Assembly (NCBI RefSeq): GCF_010646885.2
Contig: NZ_CP050700.1
Span: 62,001 to 126,000, forward strand
From: Desulfopila sp. IMCC35008
GTDB taxonomy: Bacteria; Desulfobacterota; Desulfobulbia; Desulfobulbales; Desulfocapsaceae
Length of the DNA: 64,000 nucleotides
Direction of reading: 5' to 3'
The translations under genes and the position numbers were made by a program. Under the pieces are notes generated by a model. That model did no database searches and was not told the DNA's origin. It was given only the letters and a program-made list of their open reading frames with translations. Shown in pieces: positions 1 through 8,158 of this stretch. Numbering within the stretch: the first letter of the stretch is position 1; each line of letters starts with the position of its first letter.

Positions 1-472
1 CTTCGCTGATTCCGCGAATTTTAGAAAGTTCGTTAAGGTATTTATCGTGCATGACAAGCGTTAAGTCGCCGCCATCATCAAGAATCATATTGGGATTCCA
101 TCCATCCGGTCCGAATATTGTCTGATCAATACACCACCAGAACTCTTCCTCGGTTTCACCTTTCCAGGCAAAGGTAGGGATGCCGGCTGCGGCAACGGCT
201 GCTGCTGCATGATCCTGGGTTGAAAAAATATTGCAACTCGACCAGCGTAGTTCTGCGCCGAGGTCAACCAGGGTCTCCATCAGGACAGCGGTTTGGATTG
301 TCATGTGCAGACAACCAGCTACACGTGCTCCTTTAAGAGGCTGCTGATCACGATATTCTTCACGTAAAGCCATGAGTCCCGGCATTTCGGTCTCGGCAAT
401 TTCAATTTCCTTCCGTCCCCATTCTGCCAGGGATATGTCGGCTACCTTATAATCGATGTTCGTTGTGGACAT
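1..472 (-). CDS. ahcY: Adenosylhomocysteinase, N-terminal fragment (cut by window edge)
   Basis: This is the first 157 codons of S-adenosylhomocysteine hydrolase, which splits SAH to adenosine and homocysteine in the cytoplasm. The translation reads [19 protein letters not shown] and continues with the family's substrate-binding segments, including [15 protein letters not shown] near residues 54-68 and [15 protein letters not shown] near 79-93. The ATG lies at 470-472 on the complement strand. The rest of the gene runs off the left edge. metK sits immediately upstream with a gap of about 12 bases, so the two probably form a metK-ahcY operon of the methyl cycle. The frame is open to the edge, with no sign of damage. 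Confidence 0.93.
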   Translation of the reverse strand, partial: MSTTNIDYKVADISLAEWGRKEIEIAETEMPGLMALREEYRDQQPLKGARVAGCLHMTIQTAVLMETLVDLGAELRWSSCNIFSTQDHAAAAVAAAGIPTFAWKGETEEEFWWCIDQTIFGPDGWNPNMILDDGGDLTLVMHDKYLNELSKIRGISE

Positions 473-484
473 GCTCTTTTCCAA

Positions 485-1648
485 TTAAAGTTTTGCGGCA
501 TTTCGAAGTGCTTCTGCCTTGTCAGTTTTTTCCCAGTTAAAGCTGCCGTTTTCCCTGCCAAAATGTCCATATGCAGCGGTTTTGCGATAAATTGGACGGA
601 GAAGGTCGAGATGTTGGATAATTGCTTTAGGGCGAAGATCAAAGTGTTCTATAATCAGGGCTTTGATCTCATCATTGCTCAGTTTTCCGGTGCCAAAAGA
701 GTTGACATTAATAGAAACAGGCTGGGAGATACCGATAGCGTATGCGATTTGCACTTCTATCTCTTCTGCGATTCCTGCGGCAACGATATTTTTGGCTACA
801 TACCGGCCCATATACGAAGAGGAGCGATCGACCTTGGATGGATCTTTTCCTGAGAAAGCCCCACCGCCATGCGAACCTTTTCCGCCATAGGTGTCGACTA
901 TTATTTTGCGGCCTGTTACACCACAGTCGCCGACAGGGCCACCTATAACAAAACGTCCTGTCGGGTTAATATAATATTTGGTATTGGCATCGACCATGTC
1001 GGCAGGAAGGATCGGTTTAATAATCTCCTCCATAACCCCTGCCTTGAGATGGTCGTAGGTCACAGACTCGTCGTGCTGTGTGGAAAGGACGACTGCCTCA
1101 ATTCGGTGGGGCTTGTTGTCTACGTATTCGATGGTAACCTGGCTTTTTGCATCAGGACGGAGCCAGGGCAGGACTCCATTTTTACGAATGTTGGACTGTT
1201 GTTTTGTCAATCTGTGCGCCAGGTAGATCGGCATGGGCATAAGTACTTCTGTTTCGGTGCATGCATAGCCAAACATCAGCCCCTGGTCACCAGCGCCCAT
1301 ATCCAGGTCGATACCGGTGCCTTCATCAACCCCCTGGGCAATGTCAGGGGATTGTTTGTCAATGGAGGTCATAACCGCGCAGGACTGCCAGTCAAATCCC
1401 ATGTCACTGGAGTTGTATCCGATTTCCTTAATTGTCTGACGTACGACATCGGGCATGTCTACCCAGGCGGAGGTGGTAATTTCACCGGCTATAAGTGCCA
1501 TTCCGGTGGTGACGAGGGTCTCACATGCAACACGTGCACTGGGGTCCTGATCAAGGATGGCATCAAGGATGGCATCGGATATCTGATCGGCAACCTTATC
1601 CGGATGTCCCTCGGACACGGATTCAGAGGTAAAAAGATAGTTACTCAT
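485..1648 (-). CDS. metK: S-adenosylmethionine synthetase
   Basis: This enzyme makes SAM from methionine and ATP in the cytoplasm. The 387-residue product has the usual family length. It shows the HPDK motif at residues 15-18, GAGDQG at 118-123 and the glycine-rich GGGAFSGKD loop near 255-262 that binds phosphate. The start ATG gives the typical [19 protein letters not shown]-terminus. It is followed on the same strand by ahcY, which recycles the SAH left after methyl transfer. The 230-base upstream gap, shared with kdsD on the other strand, shows no SAM or SAH riboswitch core that I can recognise. Confidence 0.97.
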   Translation of the reverse strand: MSNYLFTSESVSEGHPDKVADQISDAILDAILDQDPSARVACETLVTTGMALIAGEITTSAWVDMPDVVRQTIKEIGYNSSDMGFDWQSCAVMTSIDKQSPDIAQGVDEGTGIDLDMGAGDQGLMFGYACTETEVLMPMPIYLAHRLTKQQSNIRKNGVLPWLRPDAKSQVTIEYVDNKPHRIEAVVLSTQHDESVTYDHLKAGVMEEIIKPILPADMVDANTKYYINPTGRFVIGGPVGDCGVTGRKIIVDTYGGKGSHGGGAFSGKDPSKVDRSSSYMGRYVAKNIVAAGIAEEIEVQIAYAIGISQPVSINVNSFGTGKLSNDEIKALIIEHFDLRPKAIIQHLDLLRPIYRKTAAYGHFGRENGSFNWEKTDKAEALRNAAKL

Positions 1649-1879
1649 ATGTTTCTCCGGTAATTGCAGCGGCGTTCAGTACGAGAGCAGAAAGTGATAA
1701 ACTGATGTTAGGGATAACCGCTAAATACATTAATAAAAAAATGAGTTCAATGTTGTACGGGGTGTGATTTACGAAAAATCATCTGGCCGTGAGAAAAACA
1801 TTTTAGTATATAACAGGTTCTGTATGAATGTGTAGCAAAAAGATCGCAAATCCAATGAAAAATAGTTGAGGATATATAT

Positions 1880-2851
1880 ATGTCTGTGGAAGCGGCACGT
1901 GAGGTGCTCAGGATAGAAGAACAGGGTCTGGCTGCTGTCCGTGAGAGGCTCGGCGAGGAGTTTGTTGAGGCAGTTGACATGATTTTGGCCTGCCATACCC
2001 GTGTTGTTATCACTGGGATAGGCAAATCCGGATTGATTGGGCAGAAGATAGCAGCTACCCTGAACAGTACCGGCACCGCTTCCTACTTTCTACACCCGGT
2101 AGAGGCGCTGCATGGTGATCTTGGGATGGTCCAGGCTACTGATGTGGTTATTGCTATCTCCTATTCCGGTGAAACACCTGAACTCAATGGTCTGCTTCAG
2201 TCCTTGAAAAGCAGGGGGAATAAAATAATCGGCATGACTGGTGGATCGACCTCCGCTCTTGCCTCCGCTTCAGATGTGGTACTTAATATAAGGATTCCTC
2301 GCGAAGCTTGCCCCCTTGGACTTGCACCGACAGCCAGCACCACTGCAACGTTGGCGGTTGGTGATGCCCTGTCAGTCGTACTGCTCAACCGAAGGAATTT
2401 TCAGGCTGAAGACTTTCGCCTGAATCATCCCGGTGGCAGCCTCGGTCAACGATTAACTGTCAAGGTCGCAGAGGTTATGGTTACCGGTTCAAAAATGCCG
2501 GTAATCGGACTTGAGGAGAAGGCAAAGCTAGTAGTTGCAGCCCTCAATGAAAAAAATATGGGGGCGGTTATCGGTGTTGACAATAATGGCATACTCAAGG
2601 GAATCGTGACCGACGGTGATATCCGCAGGCTTCTGCTAGAACGCCCCGATTTTGAGAAAATTTGTGCCTTGGAAGTGATGACCGAAAATCCTGTTTGTAT
2701 CACTCCGGAGGCTGTTGCGGCTGACGCGTTAAGTGTCATGCAGCGGCATGAAATAACGGTCTTGCCGATTGTAGATAAAGAGCATAGGCTTGTCGGTGCG
2801 CTTCATCTTCACGATCTTCTTGGTAAAGGCGAATTCCGATTTTTATTGTAA
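1880..2851 (+). CDS. kdsD: Arabinose-5-phosphate isomerase (KdsD/KpsF family)
   Basis: This enzyme converts ribulose 5-phosphate to arabinose 5-phosphate, the first step to Kdo, the inner sugar of lipopolysaccharide. The 323-residue product has the standard layout: an N-terminal SIS sugar-isomerase domain (about residues 30-170, with VVITGIGKSGLIGQK and AISYSGETPE), the NHPGGSLG signature near 183-190, then two CBS domains (about 200-320). A TTGAGGA ribosome-binding site precedes the ATG. It diverges from metK and converges on the E2-like gene. No other Kdo gene is adjacent in this window. Confidence 0.93.
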   Translation: MSVEAAREVLRIEEQGLAAVRERLGEEFVEAVDMILACHTRVVITGIGKSGLIGQKIAATLNSTGTASYFLHPVEALHGDLGMVQATDVVIAISYSGETPELNGLLQSLKSRGNKIIGMTGGSTSALASASDVVLNIRIPREACPLGLAPTASTTATLAVGDALSVVLLNRRNFQAEDFRLNHPGGSLGQRLTVKVAEVMVTGSKMPVIGLEEKAKLVVAALNEKNMGAVIGVDNNGILKGIVTDGDIRRLLLERPDFEKICALEVMTENPVCITPEAVAADALSVMQRHEITVLPIVDKEHRLVGALHLHDLLGKGEFRFLL

Positions 2852-2865
2852 GCCTGTAAATTGAA

Positions 2866-2895
2866 AGGGCGTTCCGATTACTGATGAAACGCCCT
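2866..2895. terminator. Hairpin between convergent kdsD and E2-like gene
   Basis: AGGGCGTT at 2866-2873 pairs perfectly with AACGCCCT at 2888-2895 across a 14-base loop. It lies in the 56-base gap between two convergent stop codons, where a shared transcription end is expected. There is no long T-run on either side, so intrinsic termination may be weak. Confidence 0.45.
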
Positions 2896-2907
2896 GCCAG
2901 GTTACTG

Positions 2908-5430
2908 TCACTCGGATTGACTGTGGAACTTCCACGTGTCGGTGACAGGATTGTACGCGTAGTACATGATGAGTTTTAGGGGTCTCCCTCTCCCGGATTC
3001 GGTGCATTGCATCTTGAATAGGTAGAGACTCCCCACCCTCTTTTCGAACGTGGCGGATGGGGCACTTAGGCTGTCAGAACTTGCGGCCGGGTAGTTTTGA
3101 ATAAATAGCCTGGCAAAATTATCAATCAGGTATTGCTGTAACTCTCCAATATAGAGTTCATCGCGCAGATTGGCCTGGGTGTCCTGGATTTCCTTGAGGG
3201 TTTTTGAAAACTCGGGATCATTGCTAAAGTTTCCATACTTGATATGGTTGACCATGTCCTGCAGGTTCCTGAGAGCAGCTTCCTGGTCTCCAGCTTCCCT
3301 ATGCTTGTCTGCGGCTTGTCTTTCCCGAAGAAGTGCTGATTGCAGAATGATACGATCAATCTTTTTTTGGCTCTGGTCTATATCCTTAATGTTCAGCAGA
3401 TCCCCTTTCTGAGAGAGTATATCCTTTGCCTTTCTGTATTCTGTGATGGCAAGATCCCATTTACCAGCTGCAAAGGCACTGTTGCCTTCATTAATGGTGG
3501 AGTAAATCTCGGCTTTCGCTATGTTGTGCTGTAATGTATCCAGGGTTCCAGGTTCTGTTTCTGAGAGAGATTGACCGGCTTCAATGGCCTGTTGGAACAT
3601 GTCAAATGCACCCGTCCAGTCAGATTGCGAGAAGAGAGTATCAGCTTTCGTCTTAAGCTGGGCGAACTGGCTTTTGGCCATCAACGATTGAATTTCCTGA
3701 CGGGATTTCGGTTGCGCATTCGCTTCAAGTGTTTCAAGTATGGGCTCCAGTTTTGTAAGTATTTCTATAGCGGTTGTCCATTCTTCTTTATCAACTGCTG
3801 CACGGGCCCCTTCGAGTTGACTATAGAATTCCGCCTCATTAAGATTTTTCTCTATTTCCAGGAGATCGGTTGTCGGAATATCACGGGTCCTTCGGGCTAT
3901 GTTAATTGCGTTTTGATAATGAGTGATGGCCTCATTCCAGGTTTTTGCATCAAACGATTCGTTGCCTTTAGTAGTTGCCTCAAAAAATGATTGGTGCGCT
4001 TCAAGCAGGGATAGAGGAACATAGCGGCCATTGTGAAGGACATTGCCGAGCAACCCCTGCCTCAGTTCTTCAGAATTAAGTATTTTACGAATCGATGCCT
4101 GTAACTCTTGTTTATCCCCTTGATGGACCAGGAAGATATTGGTAGTCGTGTCCAGGGCAGATAGACATGATTTTTCAGAGGCGTGAAAATCCTTGGCGGC
4201 AAACTGTGAGGTACATTCAGAGAAAAGCTGCTTGGCTTCAGTAAGCTTGCCGGTGAGTGAGAAATAGTAGTAGGTGAGGGTGACGACAATACACAACACC
4301 GCACAGGCTGCGAAAATCGGTACAATATTTACAGATTTCTTGGTTGTATCATCATCGAAAAAATGTGGTTTCCGTTTCTCGCTTTTACCATCTTTTTTTG
4401 GTTCATCGACTGGTTCGTCGAATGTCTGTGAATCAGGAAGAGAATCAAAAGCGAAGGATTCCTCGGTGTCCGATATTGCATTCTTCTGATCTATTGATCC
4501 GTTGATCTCACCTAACATTACAGCGGACTGTTCGGTCCGCATGATATCATCACGTATGTTAGGGAAATCGGCAACGAGCGCTTCAACTTCCCTGAATGCC
4601 TCCAGGGCTTTTTGTGAATTACCGGCATCTTCTAACTCTCCGGCTATAACATATAATTCTCTTGCCTCGTTGAGGGCGGTCGAGGTTTTGGCTTCCAGTT
4701 CAGCCTTTTCGGAAAACTTGAAGGAGGGATCAACCGCTGCAAGTTCATCTTCAAGTTGATTATAGTTCCTGAGTTGGCTCAGCCGAATCAAATGGTCACT
4801 ATCAAAACTCTCTGATGGCGGTACAGGAGGTGGTGGTGATTGATGAAGATCACTTGCAGCGAGGTCCTCCTCGTCAGCAAAATCAATCTCATCTATAAAA
4901 TCCTGATCTTCCAGTATATCAAGTTCTTCACTTTCCTCGGTTTTTTCAAGTGTCAGTACCTCGCTGACCGGTATGGCAGACTGAGAGGTTGAAGTGAAAG
5001 GTATTTCCTGGCTATGTTCGAGAAACCAATTTAGTGCTTCTTCGTTGAAGGCGTTTTCAGTGGTATATAATTCCCCGCTGAGCATACGGCCAATGTGGCG
5101 TATTAATTCAGGGAGTGTACGTTCCCTGTTCCAAAAGTTACCGAGGCAGATAGCAGCGCTGTCGAAATCCGGATGAAAAATGGGACTTTTGGGCTTACAG
5201 TTGGGTGAGAAGTGGGGAAAGCCAAAAGGGATGGATATTGTTATGACATGAGATGAGTCAATGACAATATCGCCCTGTTCATTTTTAACGGTAGAAGGCA
5301 AATTATAGGTTACTTGATATTGGCTGGGCGGATGACCGGCAACCGGGGTAACCGTAATTACAGGGTCTGCTGAGAATTCATTTTGAATTTCAGTAAATAT
5401 TGCCCCGAATTCCTGTGTCTCTGGACTCAT
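2908..5430 (-). CDS. Membrane protein with E2 (ubiquitin-conjugating)-like domain and helical repeat region
   Basis: An 840-residue protein without a family name I know. Residues about 10-145 resemble the UBC fold of E2 enzymes: a proline-rich turn FGFPHFSPNCKPKSP (69-83), HPD at 86-88 in place of the usual HPN, then AICLGNFW with Cys95 where E2s carry their catalytic cysteine, followed by a helix and NAFNEEALNWF (126-136), like the E2 ending NPEAANMY. An acidic and proline-rich linker (about 150-210) follows. A single membrane segment lies at about 369-390, and a long helical, TPR-like and coiled-coil region at about 395-780. This predicts a cytoplasmic E2-like head and an extracytoplasmic tail. 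No E1, JAB protease or ubiquitin-like gene is adjacent. The fold call rests on motif order and is inference; function is unknown. Confidence 0.72.
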   Translation of the reverse strand: MSPETQEFGAIFTEIQNEFSADPVITVTPVAGHPPSQYQVTYNLPSTVKNEQGDIVIDSSHVITISIPFGFPHFSPNCKPKSPIFHPDFDSAAICLGNFWNRERTLPELIRHIGRMLSGELYTTENAFNEEALNWFLEHSQEIPFTSTSQSAIPVSEVLTLEKTEESEELDILEDQDFIDEIDFADEEDLAASDLHQSPPPPVPPSESFDSDHLIRLSQLRNYNQLEDELAAVDPSFKFSEKAELEAKTSTALNEARELYVIAGELEDAGNSQKALEAFREVEALVADFPNIRDDIMRTEQSAVMLGEINGSIDQKNAISDTEESFAFDSLPDSQTFDEPVDEPKKDGKSEKRKPHFFDDDTTKKSVNIVPIFAACAVLCIVVTLTYYYFSLTGKLTEAKQLFSECTSQFAAKDFHASEKSCLSALDTTTNIFLVHQGDKQELQASIRKILNSEELRQGLLGNVLHNGRYVPLSLLEAHQSFFEATTKGNESFDAKTWNEAITHYQNAINIARRTRDIPTTDLLEIEKNLNEAEFYSQLEGARAAVDKEEWTTAIEILTKLEPILETLEANAQPKSRQEIQSLMAKSQFAQLKTKADTLFSQSDWTGAFDMFQQAIEAGQSLSETEPGTLDTLQHNIAKAEIYSTINEGNSAFAAGKWDLAITEYRKAKDILSQKGDLLNIKDIDQSQKKIDRIILQSALLRERQAADKHREAGDQEAALRNLQDMVNHIKYGNFSNDPEFSKTLKEIQDTQANLRDELYIGELQQYLIDNFARLFIQNYPAASSDSLSAPSATFEKRVGSLYLFKMQCTESGRGRPLKLIMYYAYNPVTDTWKFHSQSE

Positions 5431-5685
5431 AATATATATCTTGGCTGAATAAAGTTTAGCTTCTATGCCAAGTTACTATATCAATTTCACAGTTGGACTC
5501 CAAGTTAAAATTTCAAGTTGCTAATTTTACACCAAGATCATTACTCGTTCCTCCGTTTCACATACTAAGAGATGCTACTGTTTGCTTCTGTTTGTACCTG
5601 CCCCAGAGAATCAACAAGAAAAGAGGGGTATATTTTATATTGTTACTGTATATTCAGTATCCTACTTGAGATATGGTGAATTGCG

Positions 5686-6738
5686 ATGGAAACGTTTAAT
5701 CCTGTTTTTGAGATAATCGAAGCGAAAAACTGCCCTCTCTACGAGAATGGGGACAGGATGTCGCTTACTGCTAAGACCTTCTCCTGCCCTCAAGGCAAGG
5801 AGGTCTGTCTTATCCTGGTTCGGGATATGACCCAACTGCTCTTCGTCATGCTCGGAGCCGAGGACGCTCAAAAAAGTGATGTTTCTACCGAGGTATACAG
5901 CTGCAGCGGATGCACCGGCCTGATAAAGTTTCGCCAGATCGTGGAGCACGTAGATATCCCGGATGATACTGTCACCCAAATGCGGGCAATTATTCAGGAC
6001 GCTAATGGTGATGAGCTTGTAAGTGATTTCCTGCAGTCTATTCCTGATGATAAGATGGCCCCGGTCATGCAATATTTCCAAAAGGTTGCTGTTCCTCATG
6101 GCACTTTGCTGGTGAGGCAGGGTGAGCCGAATCATAATCTCTACCTGATAATTGCCGGAGTCTTTGATATTGAGTGTTGTGGCAGGACAATTGCCACGCT
6201 GAGGCAGGGAGAGATTTTCGGTGAGATGAGTTATCTCGGCGTTGAACAGGCAGTGGCAGCGGTTCGCTCATGCGAGAATTCACTCGTCCTGGCCATTACC
6301 GCCGGAGACTTTGGGAAGATTCTTTCAAGTGCTCCTTCTGTTCAACTCTATATGGCGAAACTGCTCGCTGCTCGACTGCAGCAGGTTAATGCGGCGAGGA
6401 CGCGCGATTTCGAATCGGCAATGACTGGCAGGCTCAATGAGGTAGTTCCTGCCGAACTTTTCCAGGTTTTCCATATGCACAAGAAAACCGGTGTCCTGGA
6501 AATGAATCTTGTCGATGGTGAGGCGCGTGTCTCTTTCCGGGAGGGTTGTCTGATCAATGCTGTATATGGTGAAAAGAAAAATCAGGATGCGATTTTTGCC
6601 ATGTTGGCAGAAAAAGATGGTTTTTACCGGTTCAACGCCGGACTCTCACCACAGGAGATGAAGGCGGCAGAGATAGGTGATTTCATGGCCCTGCTAATGG
6701 AAGGTGTACGGCGGGTAGATGAAGTTTCCGGGAGGTAG
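5686..6738 (+). CDS. CRP-like cyclic-nucleotide-binding domain protein with C-terminal DUF4388
   Basis: A 350-residue, probably cytoplasmic signalling protein. Residues 1-95 form a Cys-containing domain (CPLYENGD at 16-23, CSGCTG at 73-78) that I do not recognise with certainty. Residues about 115-240 form a CRP-type beta-roll (GTLLVRQGEPNHNLYLIIAG, then GEIFGEMSYLG at 175-185). The arginine that normally follows GE in the phosphate-binding cassette to hold cAMP is absent: the sequence reads VEQAVAAV. Classical cAMP binding is therefore doubtful. Residues about 246-345 match DUF4388/PATAN (MTGRLNEVVPAELFQVF), a domain common in deltaproteobacterial signalling proteins. There is no DNA-binding helix-turn-helix. 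It diverges from the E2-like membrane protein across 255 bases. Confidence 0.8.
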   Translation: METFNPVFEIIEAKNCPLYENGDRMSLTAKTFSCPQGKEVCLILVRDMTQLLFVMLGAEDAQKSDVSTEVYSCSGCTGLIKFRQIVEHVDIPDDTVTQMRAIIQDANGDELVSDFLQSIPDDKMAPVMQYFQKVAVPHGTLLVRQGEPNHNLYLIIAGVFDIECCGRTIATLRQGEIFGEMSYLGVEQAVAAVRSCENSLVLAITAGDFGKILSSAPSVQLYMAKLLAARLQQVNAARTRDFESAMTGRLNEVVPAELFQVFHMHKKTGVLEMNLVDGEARVSFREGCLINAVYGEKKNQDAIFAMLAEKDGFYRFNAGLSPQEMKAAEIGDFMALLMEGVRRVDEVSGR

Positions 6739-6755
6739 ATTTCAGGGTCTAGGTA

Positions 6756-7388
6756 TTACTTGATCGGCAGGAGGTTGAGCAGCTCTGTGAAATTTTCAAT
6801 ATAACAGGCACTGTCCAGTGCTTTATTCTTAAATGCAACAAGTCGCATTCCACAGTTTTTTGCGGTTTCCTCATCCACCGTTGAATCCCCAATAAATATC
6901 GCTTCGTCGACAGTGTTGTCAAAATGTTCAAGGATTTCCAGAAGCGGGTCGGCAGCCGGTTTAGGTTTTCTTGAGTTGCTTGCGGTCTGCACTTTCCCAA
7001 AATAACCGGTAAGGGAGAATTCGTCCAACAGCGCTTCCATGGTGTCCGTTCGATTGGTGGCAATGGCAAGGTTGAATCGTGATTTTGTCGCCTCAAGAAA
7101 AGGGATCAAATCCGGTTCGATCTGCATGTACTTGAGAAAAGGGTGGTAACTGACCTGCGATCGATAAGCATGTATTTCTTCCGGCCTGTCGGGATAGTTT
7201 CTGAAGATATACTGAATAGAGTCCATAACATTATGTATATGGACATACTCCAGCTCCTCGTCATTCATCGGACCTCTGCCGAAATGTTTCAGCAGGTGGT
7301 TGTAATATGCCTGGTTGGCTTTAATAGACTGGAACATAACTCCGTCGCAGTCGAAGATAATTGTTTTGAGTTCGCGAGGCAGAGTCAT
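6756..7388 (-). CDS. HAD-superfamily hydrolase (phosphoglycolate-phosphatase-like)
   Basis: A 210-residue cytoplasmic phosphatase of the HAD superfamily. It shows motif I DCDGV (nucleophile and acid-base aspartates) near residue 14, motif II ATNRTDT near 115, the lysine in RKPKP near 140 and motif IV IGDSTVDE near 166, with a helical cap between motifs I and II. The substrate cannot be read from the sequence. Its start overlaps the stop of the upstream YkgJ-family gene by 4 bases (7385-7388), so the two are translationally coupled. It converges with the CRP-like gene 17 bases away. Confidence 0.88.
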   Translation of the reverse strand: MTLPRELKTIIFDCDGVMFQSIKANQAYYNHLLKHFGRGPMNDEELEYVHIHNVMDSIQYIFRNYPDRPEEIHAYRSQVSYHPFLKYMQIEPDLIPFLEATKSRFNLAIATNRTDTMEALLDEFSLTGYFGKVQTASNSRKPKPAADPLLEILEHFDNTVDEAIFIGDSTVDEETAKNCGMRLVAFKNKALDSACYIENFTELLNLLPIK

Positions 7389-8140
7389 AGCGTATTAATA
7401 CCATCGTTTTCTGTGAAAAAGCTGTCCACCAGGAGATCTATGCCAAGGAGCAGGAGCGTGTCGTCATCTTCAGGAATGTTGTCTGGATGAGCAGGGAGGG
7501 ACGGGTCTTTGTTTTCAAGACACAGCCTGAAGGTATCTATATCGTATAGAGCCAATCGATAGAGCCGGATCTGTTCTCTGGTCGGATGGAACAGTCCCTG
7601 ACGAATCTGCCTGTGCTGAATCAGGGGCGCGAGTTTGTCGTTGAATTCGTTATAGGTATCCAGTCCCTGAGACTTGGTATAGTCTGCGACATTTTGTGAG
7701 GTGGTTTCCTTGAATCCTTGACAGTGTGCTTCCTTAAGCAGCACATGGTATTCGACAATCCTGTCACCGCAGGCACGCATGGCAGCCCTGCCAAGTGGAT
7801 AGGCCCTGCAGGCTGCAGGCCTGTGGCCATAGACGTTGCACCCGTTCTTATCCACAAAGACGCAACTGGCTCGACCATCATCGACCATTGTAAGATAATA
7901 CTTTGGAAATACGTCACCTTCGAGCATTTCCTCTATAATATACCGGTTATGGAGTTCTGTTGAAGAAAGACCGGTACCGAGGCGTAGCCGGAGTACATCA
8001 TAAGGTGTGAGCGGAAGCTCAAGCAACCTGCAGCACTCGGTAAAGCATGGAACCCCGGGATGGCAGGCAAAACAAAATGTTTCGCCCTCAGCAAGGCGTT
8101 GAACAGATTCCGGAAGCTGAGGGCGGTCTTTGTGGTTCAT
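7385..8140 (-). CDS. YkgJ-family cysteine-cluster protein
   Basis: A 251-residue protein of the YkgJ family, predicted to bind zinc or an iron-sulfur cluster through clustered cysteines. The N-terminus shows CFACHPGVPCFTECCRLLELPLTPYDVLRL-type sequence, and a second group, CVFVDKNGCNVYGHRPAACRAYPLG, follows near residues 95-120; both are family hallmarks. The biochemical role is not established. It lies 18 bases downstream of secDF and overlaps the HAD gene by 4 bases, so secDF-ykgJ-HAD may be one transcript. Confidence 0.87.
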   Translation of the reverse strand: MNHKDRPQLPESVQRLAEGETFCFACHPGVPCFTECCRLLELPLTPYDVLRLRLGTGLSSTELHNRYIIEEMLEGDVFPKYYLTMVDDGRASCVFVDKNGCNVYGHRPAACRAYPLGRAAMRACGDRIVEYHVLLKEAHCQGFKETTSQNVADYTKSQGLDTYNEFNDKLAPLIQHRQIRQGLFHPTREQIRLYRLALYDIDTFRLCLENKDPSLPAHPDNIPEDDDTLLLLGIDLLVDSFFTENDGINTL

Positions 8141-8158
8141 TAGATGCTGTTTCCCTGA

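Noticed and set aside
869-1663. 264-codon plus-strand ORF over metK
   Set aside because: Shadow of metK on the opposite strand; metK carries all family motifs.
1649-1879. SAM or SAH riboswitch upstream of metK
   Set aside because: I could not find the conserved core of any SAM or SAH riboswitch class in the 231-base gap on the minus strand.
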